Shown piece by piece: positions 24,950-33,578 of a DNA stretch of 51,408 nt. The position numbers and the translations under genes were made by a program. This DNA is from Chloroflexota bacterium (GTDB taxonomy: Bacteria > Chloroflexota > UBA6077 > SHYK01): assembly GCA_035652535.1 (NCBI GenBank), contig DASRDP010000110.1, positions 1-51,408 on the forward strand, given 5' to 3'. How positions within the stretch are numbered: position 1 is the first letter of the stretch; each line of letters starts with the position of its first letter. The notes beneath the pieces were generated by a model that saw nothing but the letters and a program-made list of their open reading frames with translations, was not told the DNA's origin and did not search any database.

Positions 24950-26181
24950 ACCGGAACGATGCGGCAAAAGCGCTTCTTCCCAGCCCTTATCACGACCGCG
25001 CCCGCTCGAAGCGAGGACGTATCGACCATCGTGTCGATCGATGCAATTCGATCGCCGTTCACGTACGCGCCTCCCTGCCGAATGAGATCGCGAGCCGCAC
25101 GTTTCGACGGGACGAGCCCAGTTTGTACGAGCAGGTCCACCAGCGCTACACCAAGTTGGAGCGTTGCCGCGGGAATCGCGACCGACGGGGCAGCGTCGAG
25201 CTCGCCATCCCCCGCGAAGAGGGCATGACTGGCGCTCTGGGCGTCGTGCGCCGCGTGGTGACCGTGAGCGATGGCCGTGGCCTCGAACGCCAACCGCTCC
25301 TTCGCTGTTCGAAGGTCCGCCCCCTTCAGCTGCCCCAACTCTCGTACTTCGTGCATCGGCAGAAAGGTAAACAATGCGAGGAACCGCTCCACATCCTGGT
25401 CCGCGGTGTTGATCCAATACTGGTAGTAGTCATAGGCTGGAGTCCGTTCCGCGTCGAGCCACACTGCACCTCCGACTGTCTTCCCCATCTTCTCCCCGGA
25501 GGAAGTCAGAATCAGGGGCGCGACCATGGCGAACGCCTCATCACCAGTAACCCGGCGGATCAGATCGACGCCCGCCAGGATATTGAACCACTGGTCGACC
25601 CCGCCGATCTGCAAGGCGCAGTTCCAAACTCTGTGAAGATGCAGAAAATCATAGGCTTGGAGCAGCGCGTAATTCAGCTCGATAAAATTCAACCCTTCCC
25701 CTGTCACGCGTTCGCGATAGGTGCTGTGTTGCAGGAGCTGATTGACGCTGAAATGGACGCCGATGTCCCGCAGGAATCCGAGATAACTGAGGGATGCGAG
25801 CCAATCAAGGTTGTTGAGCATGAAAGCTCGATCGTGCGAGAAGTCAATGAATCGTTCGAATTGCCCGCGAAGACCGGCAATGTTTGTTGTGATCTCTTCC
25901 TCAGTAAGGAGGCGTCGCGTTTCCGTCTTCCCTGTCGGGTCACCAATCAGTCCGGTTCCGCCGCCCACGACAACAAGAGGAACATGCCCAGCGCGCTGAA
26001 AATGCGCAAGCATCATGATGGACACGAGGTGCCCGAGATGCAGGCTGGCGGCAGTCGGATCGTATCCGCAGTAGACAGTCAGGGATCCGTGTTCGAGCTC
26101 CGCGTGGAGACCGGCCTCGTTCGATACCTGTTGAACGAATCCTCGTTCCCTTAGTGTGTCGATGACGTCCGTCACACTCAC
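24946..26181 (-). CDS. tyrS: Tyrosyl-tRNA synthetase
   Basis: A class I aminoacyl-tRNA synthetase of about 411 residues. The HIGH motif is HLGHL in PTAASLHLGHLVSI. GGTGLIGDPTGKTETR, LLQAYDFLHL, QIGGVDQWFNI and the KMSKS equivalent EKMGKT follow. The C-terminus has an S4 RNA-binding domain (VPSKRAARDLIRQGGAYVNG). I prefer GTG 26181 (VSVTDVIDTLRERG). The longer TTG start at 26211 would fall upstream of the transcription start implied by the TAGAAT box at 26218-26213. It is cotranscribed with a membrane glycosyltransferase-like gene. Confidence 0.94.
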   Translation of the reverse strand: MSVTDVIDTLRERGFVQQVSNEAGLHAELEHGSLTVYCGYDPTAASLHLGHLVSIMMLAHFQRAGHVPLVVVGGGTGLIGDPTGKTETRRLLTEEEITTNIAGLRGQFERFIDFSHDRAFMLNNLDWLASLSYLGFLRDIGVHFSVNQLLQHSTYRERVTGEGLNFIELNYALLQAYDFLHLHRVWNCALQIGGVDQWFNILAGVDLIRRVTGDEAFAMVAPLILTSSGEKMGKTVGGAVWLDAERTPAYDYYQYWINTADQDVERFLALFTFLPMHEVRELGQLKGADLRTAKERLAFEATAIAHGHHAAHDAQSASHALFAGDGELDAAPSVAIPAATLQLGVALVDLLVQTGLVPSKRAARDLIRQGGAYVNGDRIASIDTMVDTSSLRAGAVVIRAGKKRFCRIVPV

Positions 26182-26196
26182 CGCCAGTTGGTTGGC

Positions 26197-27741
26197 ATGG
26201 AGACCGCCCAAGATTCTAAGGCCAAACTTTCTCGGAGCGTTCGCAATAGGGTGATTCCGACGACCGGGCCGCTATCAGAGCGGCGGACGCTCGCTTTGCT
26301 CGCCATGTCCGGCGTGGTTTCGACGGCCGTGGCAGCGGTTGGTCTCCTGTCTGTGGGCACCATTCTCGACATTCCTCGTTCGATTCGCGCCACGGAGCCG
26401 ATTACTGTCCTGTACGGATTCGCGGGCGGTCATTTTGCCGTGCTTGTGCTCCTCATCACGTTGTCTGCTTGTTTTCTCTCGTCGCTTTGGATTGCGTCCC
26501 GCCTCGTCACGAGGTTCAGCGCTGCGGTCACGTGGGCAATCGCCATTCCCCTCGCCGCAGTCTTCGTACTGGCATATCCGACCGGGTCGACCGACCTCTT
26601 CCACAACGTTGCCGACGGGCACACGCTCTGGGCGTATCGAGAATGGCCGGATGTCATACCACCATCGCAGCATAGCGACTCCGTTAACAACCTCGTGACG
26701 GAATGGCGGACGACAACGACCAAGTACGGACCAATTGCCTACGCGGTCGCGGCATTCCCGGCCGCTCTTGGCGGCGATGATCCCACTCGCAGTCTGATCG
26801 CCTACAAAGCGTTCGGTGCGTGCGCGCTCGTGGCGGTATCCGCGATGGTTGGCTGGGCCGTTTGGCGGACGGATTCGCGCCGCTGCTCGCAGTCCATCGT
26901 TATGGTTGGATGGAATCCACTCCTGCTCTACGAGGCGGCAACGAACGGGCATAACGACGTCGTGATGGCTGCATTCGCCATGACGTCATTACTGTTTGCC
27001 CGGCATCACGCGACCGTCCTCAGCGTGAGCATGCTTGCATTGAGTATTGCGGTCAAGTTCATGACCGGCCTTGTCGCTCCAATCATATGGGCGTGGCTCT
27101 TCTTGGTCGGCTCACCGCGACACCGACTGGTCCTGATCACGCTGGCGGTGGCGGGAATAATCGGCGCGGCACTCCTCTTCCCGACCTTCAAAGAGCGCAT
27201 TTTGGCGCCGCCCGGCCCGGCTGCGGGCCAAGGGCTGGTGGCGTCACCGACGTCGGTCTTGGCCTATGCGATCGAGCCGTGGCTGGGCGTAGACGGCATT
27301 CAAATCGCCCGCCGCCTCTGTTTTCTCGTCTTCGCGGCCGTCGTGTTCCGCACCGTCACGTCCCTCGACCACTCGTGGTCGTCGCTGCTGCGCGCTTCGT
27401 TCATCCTGCTCTTGGCGCTTCCCCTTCTCACCGCGACGCAGGTATACCCGTGGTACCTGCTGTGGTCCGTTCCCATCTCCGGCCTGCTCCTCGGCAGCGT
27501 GTTCGCGGACATCGGCATTGCCGCGTCGATCGCTGGTTTCATCTCGTACGCTGTGTGGCCGTGGCTACCCATTGACGCGATCAATGGGATTGATCGACCG
27601 AATCCTCTCGCCAACGCGCTCTACGTCTCAGCATTCTTTGGGATACCTTTCGCGTACGTGGTCCTCGCCCAGCGATTGCGCCTACCAAGTACCCAGGAGC
27701 GCGATCCCTTCAGAGCCACCGCAGCGCTCAACGGGTCGTAG
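26197..27741 (+). CDS. MptB-like polyprenol-phosphate mannosyltransferase (GT-C)
   Basis: About 514 residues with some twelve hydrophobic segments. The stretch VGWNPLLLYEAATNGHNDVVMAAF near residue 245 matches the conserved loop of polyprenol-phosphomannose-dependent alpha-1,6-mannosyltransferases (MptA/MptB) of Actinobacteria, and TEWRTTTTKYGPIAYA near 170 is the preceding extracytoplasmic loop. These enzymes extend mannan chains on the outer face of the membrane. The acceptor here is unknown. ATG 26197 is used; TTG 26188 and GTG 26251 are alternatives, none with a good ribosome site. It is divergent from tyrS and convergent with hisB. Confidence 0.75.
   Translation: METAQDSKAKLSRSVRNRVIPTTGPLSERRTLALLAMSGVVSTAVAAVGLLSVGTILDIPRSIRATEPITVLYGFAGGHFAVLVLLITLSACFLSSLWIASRLVTRFSAAVTWAIAIPLAAVFVLAYPTGSTDLFHNVADGHTLWAYREWPDVIPPSQHSDSVNNLVTEWRTTTTKYGPIAYAVAAFPAALGGDDPTRSLIAYKAFGACALVAVSAMVGWAVWRTDSRRCSQSIVMVGWNPLLLYEAATNGHNDVVMAAFAMTSLLFARHHATVLSVSMLALSIAVKFMTGLVAPIIWAWLFLVGSPRHRLVLITLAVAGIIGAALLFPTFKERILAPPGPAAGQGLVASPTSVLAYAIEPWLGVDGIQIARRLCFLVFAAVVFRTVTSLDHSWSSLLRASFILLLALPLLTATQVYPWYLLWSVPISGLLLGSVFADIGIAASIAGFISYAVWPWLPIDAINGIDRPNPLANALYVSAFFGIPFAYVVLAQRLRLPSTQERDPFRATAALNGS
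26213..26218 (-). promoter_or_regulatory. -10 box of tyrS
   Basis: Minus-strand TAGAAT lies about 32 nt before the preferred tyrS GTG. It sits inside the first codons of the divergent MptB-like gene, so the two promoters overlap. Confidence 0.4.
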
Positions 27742-27756
27742 CCGGAAACACCCGCG

Positions 27757-28371
27757 CTAAAGAACCCCTTTTGTGGAAGGGACCTCAGTTCCCAGTCGCT
27801 CGTCAAGCTGCGTAGCCCAGTCGAGCGCTTTGGCCAACGCTTTGAACGACGCCTCAACCTTGTGGTGGTCGTTGCGTCCGGTGAGAACCTGCACGTGCAA
27901 GCTCATCCGGGCCTCCATCGCCAGCGACTGGAGAAAGTGCGGCACCATCTGGCTCTTCATGTCGCCCACCGTTGCGCCCTCGATCTGCAAGTCCACAATC
28001 GCCATACCGCGGCCGCTGATATCCACAGCGGCCATGGCTAGCGATTCGTCGAGGGGGACGAACGCATGCCCCATGCGACGAATTCCTCGACCGTCACCCA
28101 GCGCTTGGCGAAGGGCCTGGCCGAGCGTAATCGCCACGTCCTCGATGCTGTGGTGGTCGTCAACGTGCAGGTCGCCAGTGGCTTGGACTTCAAGATCAAA
28201 TAGCCCATGCCTTGCCAGGCTTTCGAGCATGTGATCGAGAAACCCGACTCCGCTGGCCACGCTCGCATTGCCTCGCCCGTCGATGGTGAGCGATACGAGA
28301 ACGTCCGTTTCGCGCGTGACCCGGTGAACGCGCCCGGTTCGCTGCGAGCCGACCGTGGAGCTATCAGTCAT
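27757..28371 (-). CDS. hisB: Imidazoleglycerol-phosphate dehydratase
   Basis: A 204-residue monofunctional HisB that dehydrates imidazoleglycerol phosphate. The metal-binding repeats are GVGFLDHMLESLARHG, DDHHSIEDVAITLGQAL and, near the C-terminus, TGRNDHHKVEASFKALAKAL. The fused phosphatase domain of enteric HisB is absent. ATG 28371 overlaps the hisC stop by 8 nt and has GAGGGA upstream; a longer in-frame start at 28419 lies inside hisC and is unlikely. It is the last gene of the his operon here; hisH, hisA, hisF and hisI are not in the window. Confidence 0.95.
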   Translation of the reverse strand: MTDSSTVGSQRTGRVHRVTRETDVLVSLTIDGRGNASVASGVGFLDHMLESLARHGLFDLEVQATGDLHVDDHHSIEDVAITLGQALRQALGDGRGIRRMGHAFVPLDESLAMAAVDISGRGMAIVDLQIEGATVGDMKSQMVPHFLQSLAMEARMSLHVQVLTGRNDHHKVEASFKALAKALDWATQLDERLGTEVPSTKGVL

Positions 28372-29506
28372 GGGTCCCTCGCATTTCGGACCATTCGTCA
28401 ACCGCGGCAACAAGCGCATTCGTGTGCTCGGGGCGTCCAGCGCTTATGCGAACGGCATGGGTGAGTCGACCATGGGCGTATGTGCGCACGAGAATACCGC
28501 GCGATACGAGGTGGTCGTACAGGCGTCTCGGCGAGCCGTCCGCGGCCTCAACCAACACGAAGTTCCCTTCTGACGGCCAGCTACGAATGCCCTCGATCCG
28601 TCCGAGGGCTCTCGCCATTCGATCACGCTCTTCGATAATAGCGGTTACCGTCGCGTTGACGGCCTCGACATCCTCGAGCGTCGCCAGCACCGCGATCTCC
28701 GCTGCCCGATTTACATTGAACGGGGGCTTGATCTTCATGAGGGTGCTCACGATCTCCCGGGGAAACACGCCGTATCCGACGCGCAGGCCAGCGAGACCAG
28801 CCCACTTGCTAAACGTCCGCAGCACGACGAGGTTCTGGCCAGCCTCGACCAGACTCACTCGGGAGCGGTGCGCCGAGAATTCGACGTAGGCCTCGTCCAG
28901 GACCAGGACTGGACCCAGATCTTGCAGCGCTTGGACAGTCTCGGTGGGTTCCCACGTACCCGTCGGATTGTTCGGTGAGGCCACAAAGATCATCCGCGTC
29001 CTGGGCGAGATCGCCGCGCGTACGCCGTCAACGTCGACGTGCCAGTCTTCGGTTCGCGGAACATCAATCGGGATGGCGCCGCACAACTCCGCCGAAAAGC
29101 GATACATCCCGAAGGTCGGTGTGCAGTCGATGATCTCGTCGCCGGGCCTCAAGAAAGTCCGGCACAGAAGATCGATCAATTCGTCGGACCCATTCCCGAG
29201 TACGATCGTGTCCGGCGGGACCCCGGCGTACGCGGCCACCGCTTCCCTGAGAACCTTCTGGTCAGGATCCGTGTACCAATGGAAATGCTGATAGCGCGCC
29301 AGGGCGTCAGCCACGCGAAGCGAGCAGCCGTACGGGTTCTCGTTTGCGTCGAGCTTGACGATGTCGTCCACTGTGCGCCCGGTCCGCCGAGCGAGCGCAT
29401 CGAGGTCCTCCGGCGGCGTGTACGGAGCCATCCGCTGCACCCAGGGCACTGGTTCAGGCCTTCCGCTCGGCGCCAGTCGCCGGCGCGCGCCGGAATTAGA
29501 CGTCAC
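28364..29506 (-). CDS. hisC: Histidinol-phosphate aminotransferase
   Basis: A 380-residue fold-type I PLP enzyme converting imidazole-acetol phosphate to histidinol phosphate. The N-terminal LDANENPYG, NGSDELIDLL, SPNNPTGT, LDEAYVEF and the PLP lysine in RTFSKWAGLAGLRVGY are all present, with the C-terminal phosphate arginine in AVRISAG. The GTG start overlaps the hisD stop (GTGA). Confidence 0.95.
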   Translation of the reverse strand: MTSNSGARRRLAPSGRPEPVPWVQRMAPYTPPEDLDALARRTGRTVDDIVKLDANENPYGCSLRVADALARYQHFHWYTDPDQKVLREAVAAYAGVPPDTIVLGNGSDELIDLLCRTFLRPGDEIIDCTPTFGMYRFSAELCGAIPIDVPRTEDWHVDVDGVRAAISPRTRMIFVASPNNPTGTWEPTETVQALQDLGPVLVLDEAYVEFSAHRSRVSLVEAGQNLVVLRTFSKWAGLAGLRVGYGVFPREIVSTLMKIKPPFNVNRAAEIAVLATLEDVEAVNATVTAIIEERDRMARALGRIEGIRSWPSEGNFVLVEAADGSPRRLYDHLVSRGILVRTYAHGRLTHAVRISAGRPEHTNALVAAVDEWSEMRGTHD

Positions 29507-30855
29507 GGAACAACCGACCGCTGCCCGGGCTCGGCAAGCCGCGCCTCGATTGCGCTTGCGTGCGCCATCAGGCCTTCCGCGCGTGCCAGCGCAATGGCCG
29601 GAATCCCGAGATCATGGATCTGGGCATCGCCAAACCCGAAGACGGAAATGATCTTTGTGAAGTCATCGACAGTGAGCGGAGACGCGAAGCGCGCCGTCCC
29701 ACCCGTCGGCATGATGTGGCTGGGACCGGCGGTGTAGTCGCCAATAGCCTCGACCGACCGCTCCCCGACGAACACCCCGCCGGCATTGCGGACCTTACCC
29801 AGTTGCTCCCAGGGATTGGCAATCGCCAAGCATAGATGTTCGGGCGCGTGCTCGTTGGCGAAATCGATCGCTTCCTCCAACGACGCTGCCACGACCACCG
29901 CGCCGCGCTCCCGGAACGAGCTCGCGATGATTTCATGGCGCGGTGTCGAGGGGAGCAGCGCGCGCAATTCCTCGAGGATGCGCTCCACAAGTGTCCGATC
30001 AGTTGCTATGACGAGAGACTGGGCAAGGGGATCGTGCTCAGCCTGGGCGAGCATGTCCCACGCGATCCATCGAGGGTTTGCCGTCGAGTCGGCAATCACT
30101 ACGGTTTCGGTCGGTCCGGGGAGTCCGTCCAAACCGACGATGCTCGCCACCGCCTGCTTGGCGAGCACGACAAACAAGTTCCCGGGTCCGACGATCTTGT
30201 CAACTCGCTGAATAGCCTTGGTTCCAAACGCCAGCGCCGCGATCGCCTGTGCGCCGCCAACGCGATACACGCGATCGACGCCCGCGACACGCGCAGCCGC
30301 CAGCACGAGGGGGTTGACTCGGCCATCCTCCCCGGGTGGAGTAACCACCGTGACATCTCGGACACCGGCGACTCGTGCCGGTATCGCCGCCATGAGCACG
30401 GTGCTGGGATACACTGCCCGTCCACCAGGGGCGTAAATCCCGACACGATCGATCGGCACCACCATTTGGCCCAAGACCCCTCCGTCTGAGAAGTCGAGCC
30501 ACGTGTTGCGCCGCGAACGTTCATGGAAGACCCTGATCCGGTCCGCGGCACACGAGAGCGCGTCGCGGAGATCTTGACTGATCGCACTCATCGCGAGATC
30601 GAGCTCGGATTCGTCGACCGCCAATTCGTCCAGGGACACGCCGTCGAACGCCGCGGTGTACCGACGGATGGCCGAATCACCGCTGACGCGCACGTCAGCG
30701 ACAATTCGGTCCACGACCTGAGCTGCGGTCAGATTCTCGCCGAACACCTGCCGAATCCGATCGCGGACCAGTTCAGGGAGGTCGACGGATCCAGCCGACC
30801 TGCGCCCGAGAACGCGGTCGCGGGCGATCGCCACGCTCTCGTAGACCGATATCAT
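29503..30855 (-). CDS. hisD: Histidinol dehydrogenase
   Basis: A 450-residue zinc enzyme doing the last two oxidations from histidinol to histidine. Diagnostic stretches: GIYAPGGRAVYPSTVLM near residue 137, VGGAQAIAALAFGT, DKIVGPGN, the zinc/catalytic region MLAQAEHDP near 268, NEHAPEHL with the catalytic Glu/His, and YTAGPSHIMPTGGTARF. The ATG at 30855 overlaps the hisG stop (ATGA). Confidence 0.96.
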   Translation of the reverse strand: MISVYESVAIARDRVLGRRSAGSVDLPELVRDRIRQVFGENLTAAQVVDRIVADVRVSGDSAIRRYTAAFDGVSLDELAVDESELDLAMSAISQDLRDALSCAADRIRVFHERSRRNTWLDFSDGGVLGQMVVPIDRVGIYAPGGRAVYPSTVLMAAIPARVAGVRDVTVVTPPGEDGRVNPLVLAAARVAGVDRVYRVGGAQAIAALAFGTKAIQRVDKIVGPGNLFVVLAKQAVASIVGLDGLPGPTETVVIADSTANPRWIAWDMLAQAEHDPLAQSLVIATDRTLVERILEELRALLPSTPRHEIIASSFRERGAVVVAASLEEAIDFANEHAPEHLCLAIANPWEQLGKVRNAGGVFVGERSVEAIGDYTAGPSHIMPTGGTARFASPLTVDDFTKIISVFGFGDAQIHDLGIPAIALARAEGLMAHASAIEARLAEPGQRSVVP

Positions 30856-31952
30856 GTGGCGACCGTTCCTGGGTCGTCCTCTAGGGCGCGCAGGAGTGCT
30901 TCATAACTCCAGGCCTTGCTTTCGAATACATACGACAGCTGGAGCGCGGTGATGTCCGACGCGCCCGCGCGGCGCAGGGCATCGATGGCTTCCTGCAACC
31001 GCTCCCGCGCCACGATCACCGTAACCGCATACCAATCGCCCTCGTCTTGCTGGGACTTTGGGTAAACGCGGGCAATCGTCGGTCCGCGCAGTCCGGCGAT
31101 GTCGCCGTGCATGATGATCCGGCGAGCGACGACCTCGGGCGAGCCGCCGCGAACGTTCGCGGTCAGAGAAAGGTACGGACGCGCGCGCAGGAATGATTCC
31201 ATCGCGTCCAACATGATTCTCGTTTGTTCCAATTTCGCTTGACTTCGGGCGAGCGAATCGCGGTTGCCGATCAAACACGCTTCCGACAACAAGATCGTCC
31301 CATCGGAGATCGTCTTGAGCCGGTTCTCACGGAAGGTCACGCCGCTGGATGTGATATCCGCAATGAGGTCGGCGTAGCCCAAAGACGGGGCCGCCTCGAG
31401 CGCGCCACTGCTTTCGAGGAGTGTGAATGAATTCACGCCCCGGTCATACAAGAACTGACGCGTCAGATTCTCGTACTTCGTCGCAATGCGCAGCTCTCGC
31501 CCCCTCGCCCGAAACGCGGCGGAGATTTCAGACACGTCGTGCACGCTGGTCACGTCGATCCAACTCTCCGGCACGCCAAGCACCAGGGAGCACTTTCCGT
31601 ACCCGAGCTCGGGAAGGAGAACGACGACGCGGTCATCCTCCCTCCGGTGCTCGGCAACGACGTCGTACCCGGTAATGCCAAGATCGACGCTGCCCTCGTC
31701 TACTTTCGCGAAGATATCGCCGGCCCGTTGAAAGGTAACTTCGACGTCTCGAAGGGTACGAATCTCGGCGCGATATTGGCGCGGGTTCGATCGGTCCACG
31801 GGAAGCCCGCAGCCAGAGAGAAATGCAAGCGTCTCCTCTTCCATCCCCTTGCTGGGAACCGCGACCCGAAGGGGGCCAGAGTGCGCATGTCGCTCGTGGC
31901 GCGGATGTCTCGACGCAGTAGACTGGGGGGAGGGGCGCTTTTGCGTCAACAT
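30852..31952 (-). CDS. hisG: ATP phosphoribosyltransferase, long form
   Basis: A 366-residue HisG, first enzyme of histidine synthesis. The catalytic core has RVAVPSKGMEEETLAFL, DLGITGYDVV, RIATKYENLTRQF and the PRPP-type loop near DLIADITSSGVTFRENRL. After about residue 285 a C-terminal ACT/PII-like domain (DWYAVTVIVARERLQEAIDALR) is the histidine-feedback module of the long form. That form is a hexamer that does not need HisZ, which makes the HisS/HisZ-like protein encoded just upstream puzzling. About 25 Ser/His/Arg-rich residues precede the core; ATG 31952 overlaps the upstream stop. Confidence 0.93.
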   Translation of the reverse strand: MLTQKRPSPQSTASRHPRHERHAHSGPLRVAVPSKGMEEETLAFLSGCGLPVDRSNPRQYRAEIRTLRDVEVTFQRAGDIFAKVDEGSVDLGITGYDVVAEHRREDDRVVVLLPELGYGKCSLVLGVPESWIDVTSVHDVSEISAAFRARGRELRIATKYENLTRQFLYDRGVNSFTLLESSGALEAAPSLGYADLIADITSSGVTFRENRLKTISDGTILLSEACLIGNRDSLARSQAKLEQTRIMLDAMESFLRARPYLSLTANVRGGSPEVVARRIIMHGDIAGLRGPTIARVYPKSQQDEGDWYAVTVIVARERLQEAIDALRRAGASDITALQLSYVFESKAWSYEALLRALEDDPGTVAT

Positions 31953-33478
31953 GGTGCCTGCGCCGTGCGCGAACGTTCGATGATCACCTCCGCGAGCTCT
32001 GCCACCGGGACGCGCAGCTCTTCGAACGCGCGCATGTCGCGGAGCCCAACGGACTCGTGGGCGCGCTCCGCTTCACCGACGATCACGGCGAACGGAATGG
32101 AACGGCGATCGGCATGGCGCAGGCTGCCCTTGACACCGCGAAACCGAATTTCAACTTCAACCGGAACCCCGGTTCTGCGCAGCGTTGTTGCTATTCGCGC
32201 AGCCGCCGGGTAGTCGGCCTCGGTCACTGGTATTACCAGCGCGGTGGGTGGGGCCGACTGCCCGAAATCCACGGGCCCGCGCTCCAGAGCCGAAACCACT
32301 CGCTCGAGCCCATACGAGAAGCCACAAGCTGGGGTTGCCGAACGCCCGCCGAGGGCGCGGACGAGATCATCGTAGCGCCCGCCGCCTGCGATCTGGTTGT
32401 CGTCGCTATCGTAGACCTCGAACACGAGCCCGTTGTAGTAGCGAAGGCCCCGGGCGAGCGCGAGGTTGACGTGCACGCGGTCGCTCATTTGCAGGTACGA
32501 GTCGCAAAAACGAAGCGCGTCTTCCACCTCTCGGACCGGCCCATCATCGAGACCGTAGGCTGCGAGAACCTTTCGCACCTCCGGAATTGCATCCGCCGGT
32601 GGGCCCGCAACGTCGCGGAGCTTTCCGATAAATTCCACGGCCCGAGAAATCCCGGGCGTTGGATCCCTTCGGGAAGCCTTTTGGAGCAGTCGCTCGACGA
32701 TCTCGCCTGGCGATCTCGATCCTTCATCTAACCGAAGACTTGCCTGCTCCAGGATTTCGCTCGCGATTCGTGCAGCTTGCTCCGGTCCTACTGATCGGAA
32801 GAGATCGATGAGCGCGCTCGACTCGGGCTCACTCTCATCATTCGCGAAGCCAAGCTGCGCGGAAAGCCGCGTGACGACGTTCGACTCTTCCCCGGGCGCC
32901 CGCGACAGATGTTCCATCACGCCGAGCACCAGCGACTGGGCCTTGGCGTCCATGCCGAGCTGCGCCAGGAGCGCAAGCACCGCTCCGAGGTGCCCGACAA
33001 CGAAACGCGCGCTGGACAGTCCCAGACCGTCCAGGCCGAGACGCGCGAGGGACAGCACTTCGGCATCCGCGGCCGGTCCTTCCCCACCGATGCATTCAAC
33101 CCCCACTTCGGTGAACTGACGATACCGCCCGCGTTGGGGTTTTTCGTACCGAAATGTGGGCCCGGCGTATTGCAGGCGCAGCGGCAGCGGTCTATCCTGC
33201 AGCTCGTTGACGAATGCGCGAATGACTGACGCGGTAAATTCCGGTCGCAGGCAGATATTGCGATTCCAGTGGGTGAAGCTGTACATCCGCGCGGCGATTT
33301 CTTCACCGGACTTTCGAAGGAACAGGTCCGTTGACTCGAGGACCGGTGTGTCAATCGGCTCATAACCATACAGCCGAAACAGGTCGAGAAAGCGCTGTTG
33401 TACAGCCTGCTGAATCGCCCGGGCGGGCGGAACGACGTCGATTGTTCCCCGTATTCGCTGTATTTCCGAGATGTCCAA
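31946..33478 (-). CDS. Histidyl-tRNA synthetase-like protein (HisRS or HisZ-type paralogue)
   Basis: A 510-residue class II synthetase fold, about 80 residues longer than usual HisRS. It keeps RGTIDVVPP, motif 2 (FRYEKPQRGRYRQF, about 109-122), GGGRYDDLVRALGG, motif 3 (GFSYGLERVV, 386-395) and an intact C-terminal anticodon-binding domain. It departs from HisRS at diagnostic places. RPEGTA is RPEFTA (78-83). The histidine-A motif RGLDYY is RGLRYY (343-348). FHQ after motif 2 is FTE, and the NPLRILDSK stretch is not found; the insert (about 160-320) instead begins like HisZ (VVGHLGAVLALL). It may be a HisZ-like regulator, an odd HisRS or a paralogue. The start is TTG 33478. It heads the his operon. 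Confidence 0.75.
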   Translation of the reverse strand: MDISEIQRIRGTIDVVPPARAIQQAVQQRFLDLFRLYGYEPIDTPVLESTDLFLRKSGEEIAARMYSFTHWNRNICLRPEFTASVIRAFVNELQDRPLPLRLQYAGPTFRYEKPQRGRYRQFTEVGVECIGGEGPAADAEVLSLARLGLDGLGLSSARFVVGHLGAVLALLAQLGMDAKAQSLVLGVMEHLSRAPGEESNVVTRLSAQLGFANDESEPESSALIDLFRSVGPEQAARIASEILEQASLRLDEGSRSPGEIVERLLQKASRRDPTPGISRAVEFIGKLRDVAGPPADAIPEVRKVLAAYGLDDGPVREVEDALRFCDSYLQMSDRVHVNLALARGLRYYNGLVFEVYDSDDNQIAGGGRYDDLVRALGGRSATPACGFSYGLERVVSALERGPVDFGQSAPPTALVIPVTEADYPAAARIATTLRRTGVPVEVEIRFRGVKGSLRHADRRSIPFAVIVGEAERAHESVGLRDMRAFEELRVPVAELAEVIIERSRTAQAPC

Positions 33479-33524
33479 CGGCCGTCCGCTTCCTTACCTT
33501 CCGCGCCCCGCATGCATTCGCGGG

Positions 33525-33530
33525 ATTCTA
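33525..33530 (-). promoter_or_regulatory. -10 box of the his operon
   Basis: Minus-strand TAGAAT about 46 nt before the TTG start of the first his gene, with an AAGGAAG-like ribosome site between. Confidence 0.45.
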
Positions 33531-33544
33531 TCATTGCGGACGGT

Positions 33545-33550
33545 TAGAAT
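33545..33550 (+). promoter_or_regulatory. -10 box of the LuxR-type regulator gene
   Basis: Plus-strand TAGAAT 28 nt before ATG 33579. It is divergent from the his -10 box with only 14 nt between them, so the two promoters overlap. Confidence 0.45.
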
Positions 33551-33578
33551 AGCGCGCACCAGGCGGGAGCCGAATGAG

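Noticed and set aside
24916-26154. A 412-codon plus-strand open frame opposite tyrS
   Set aside because: tyrS on the minus strand has all synthetase motifs; the opposite frame has none.
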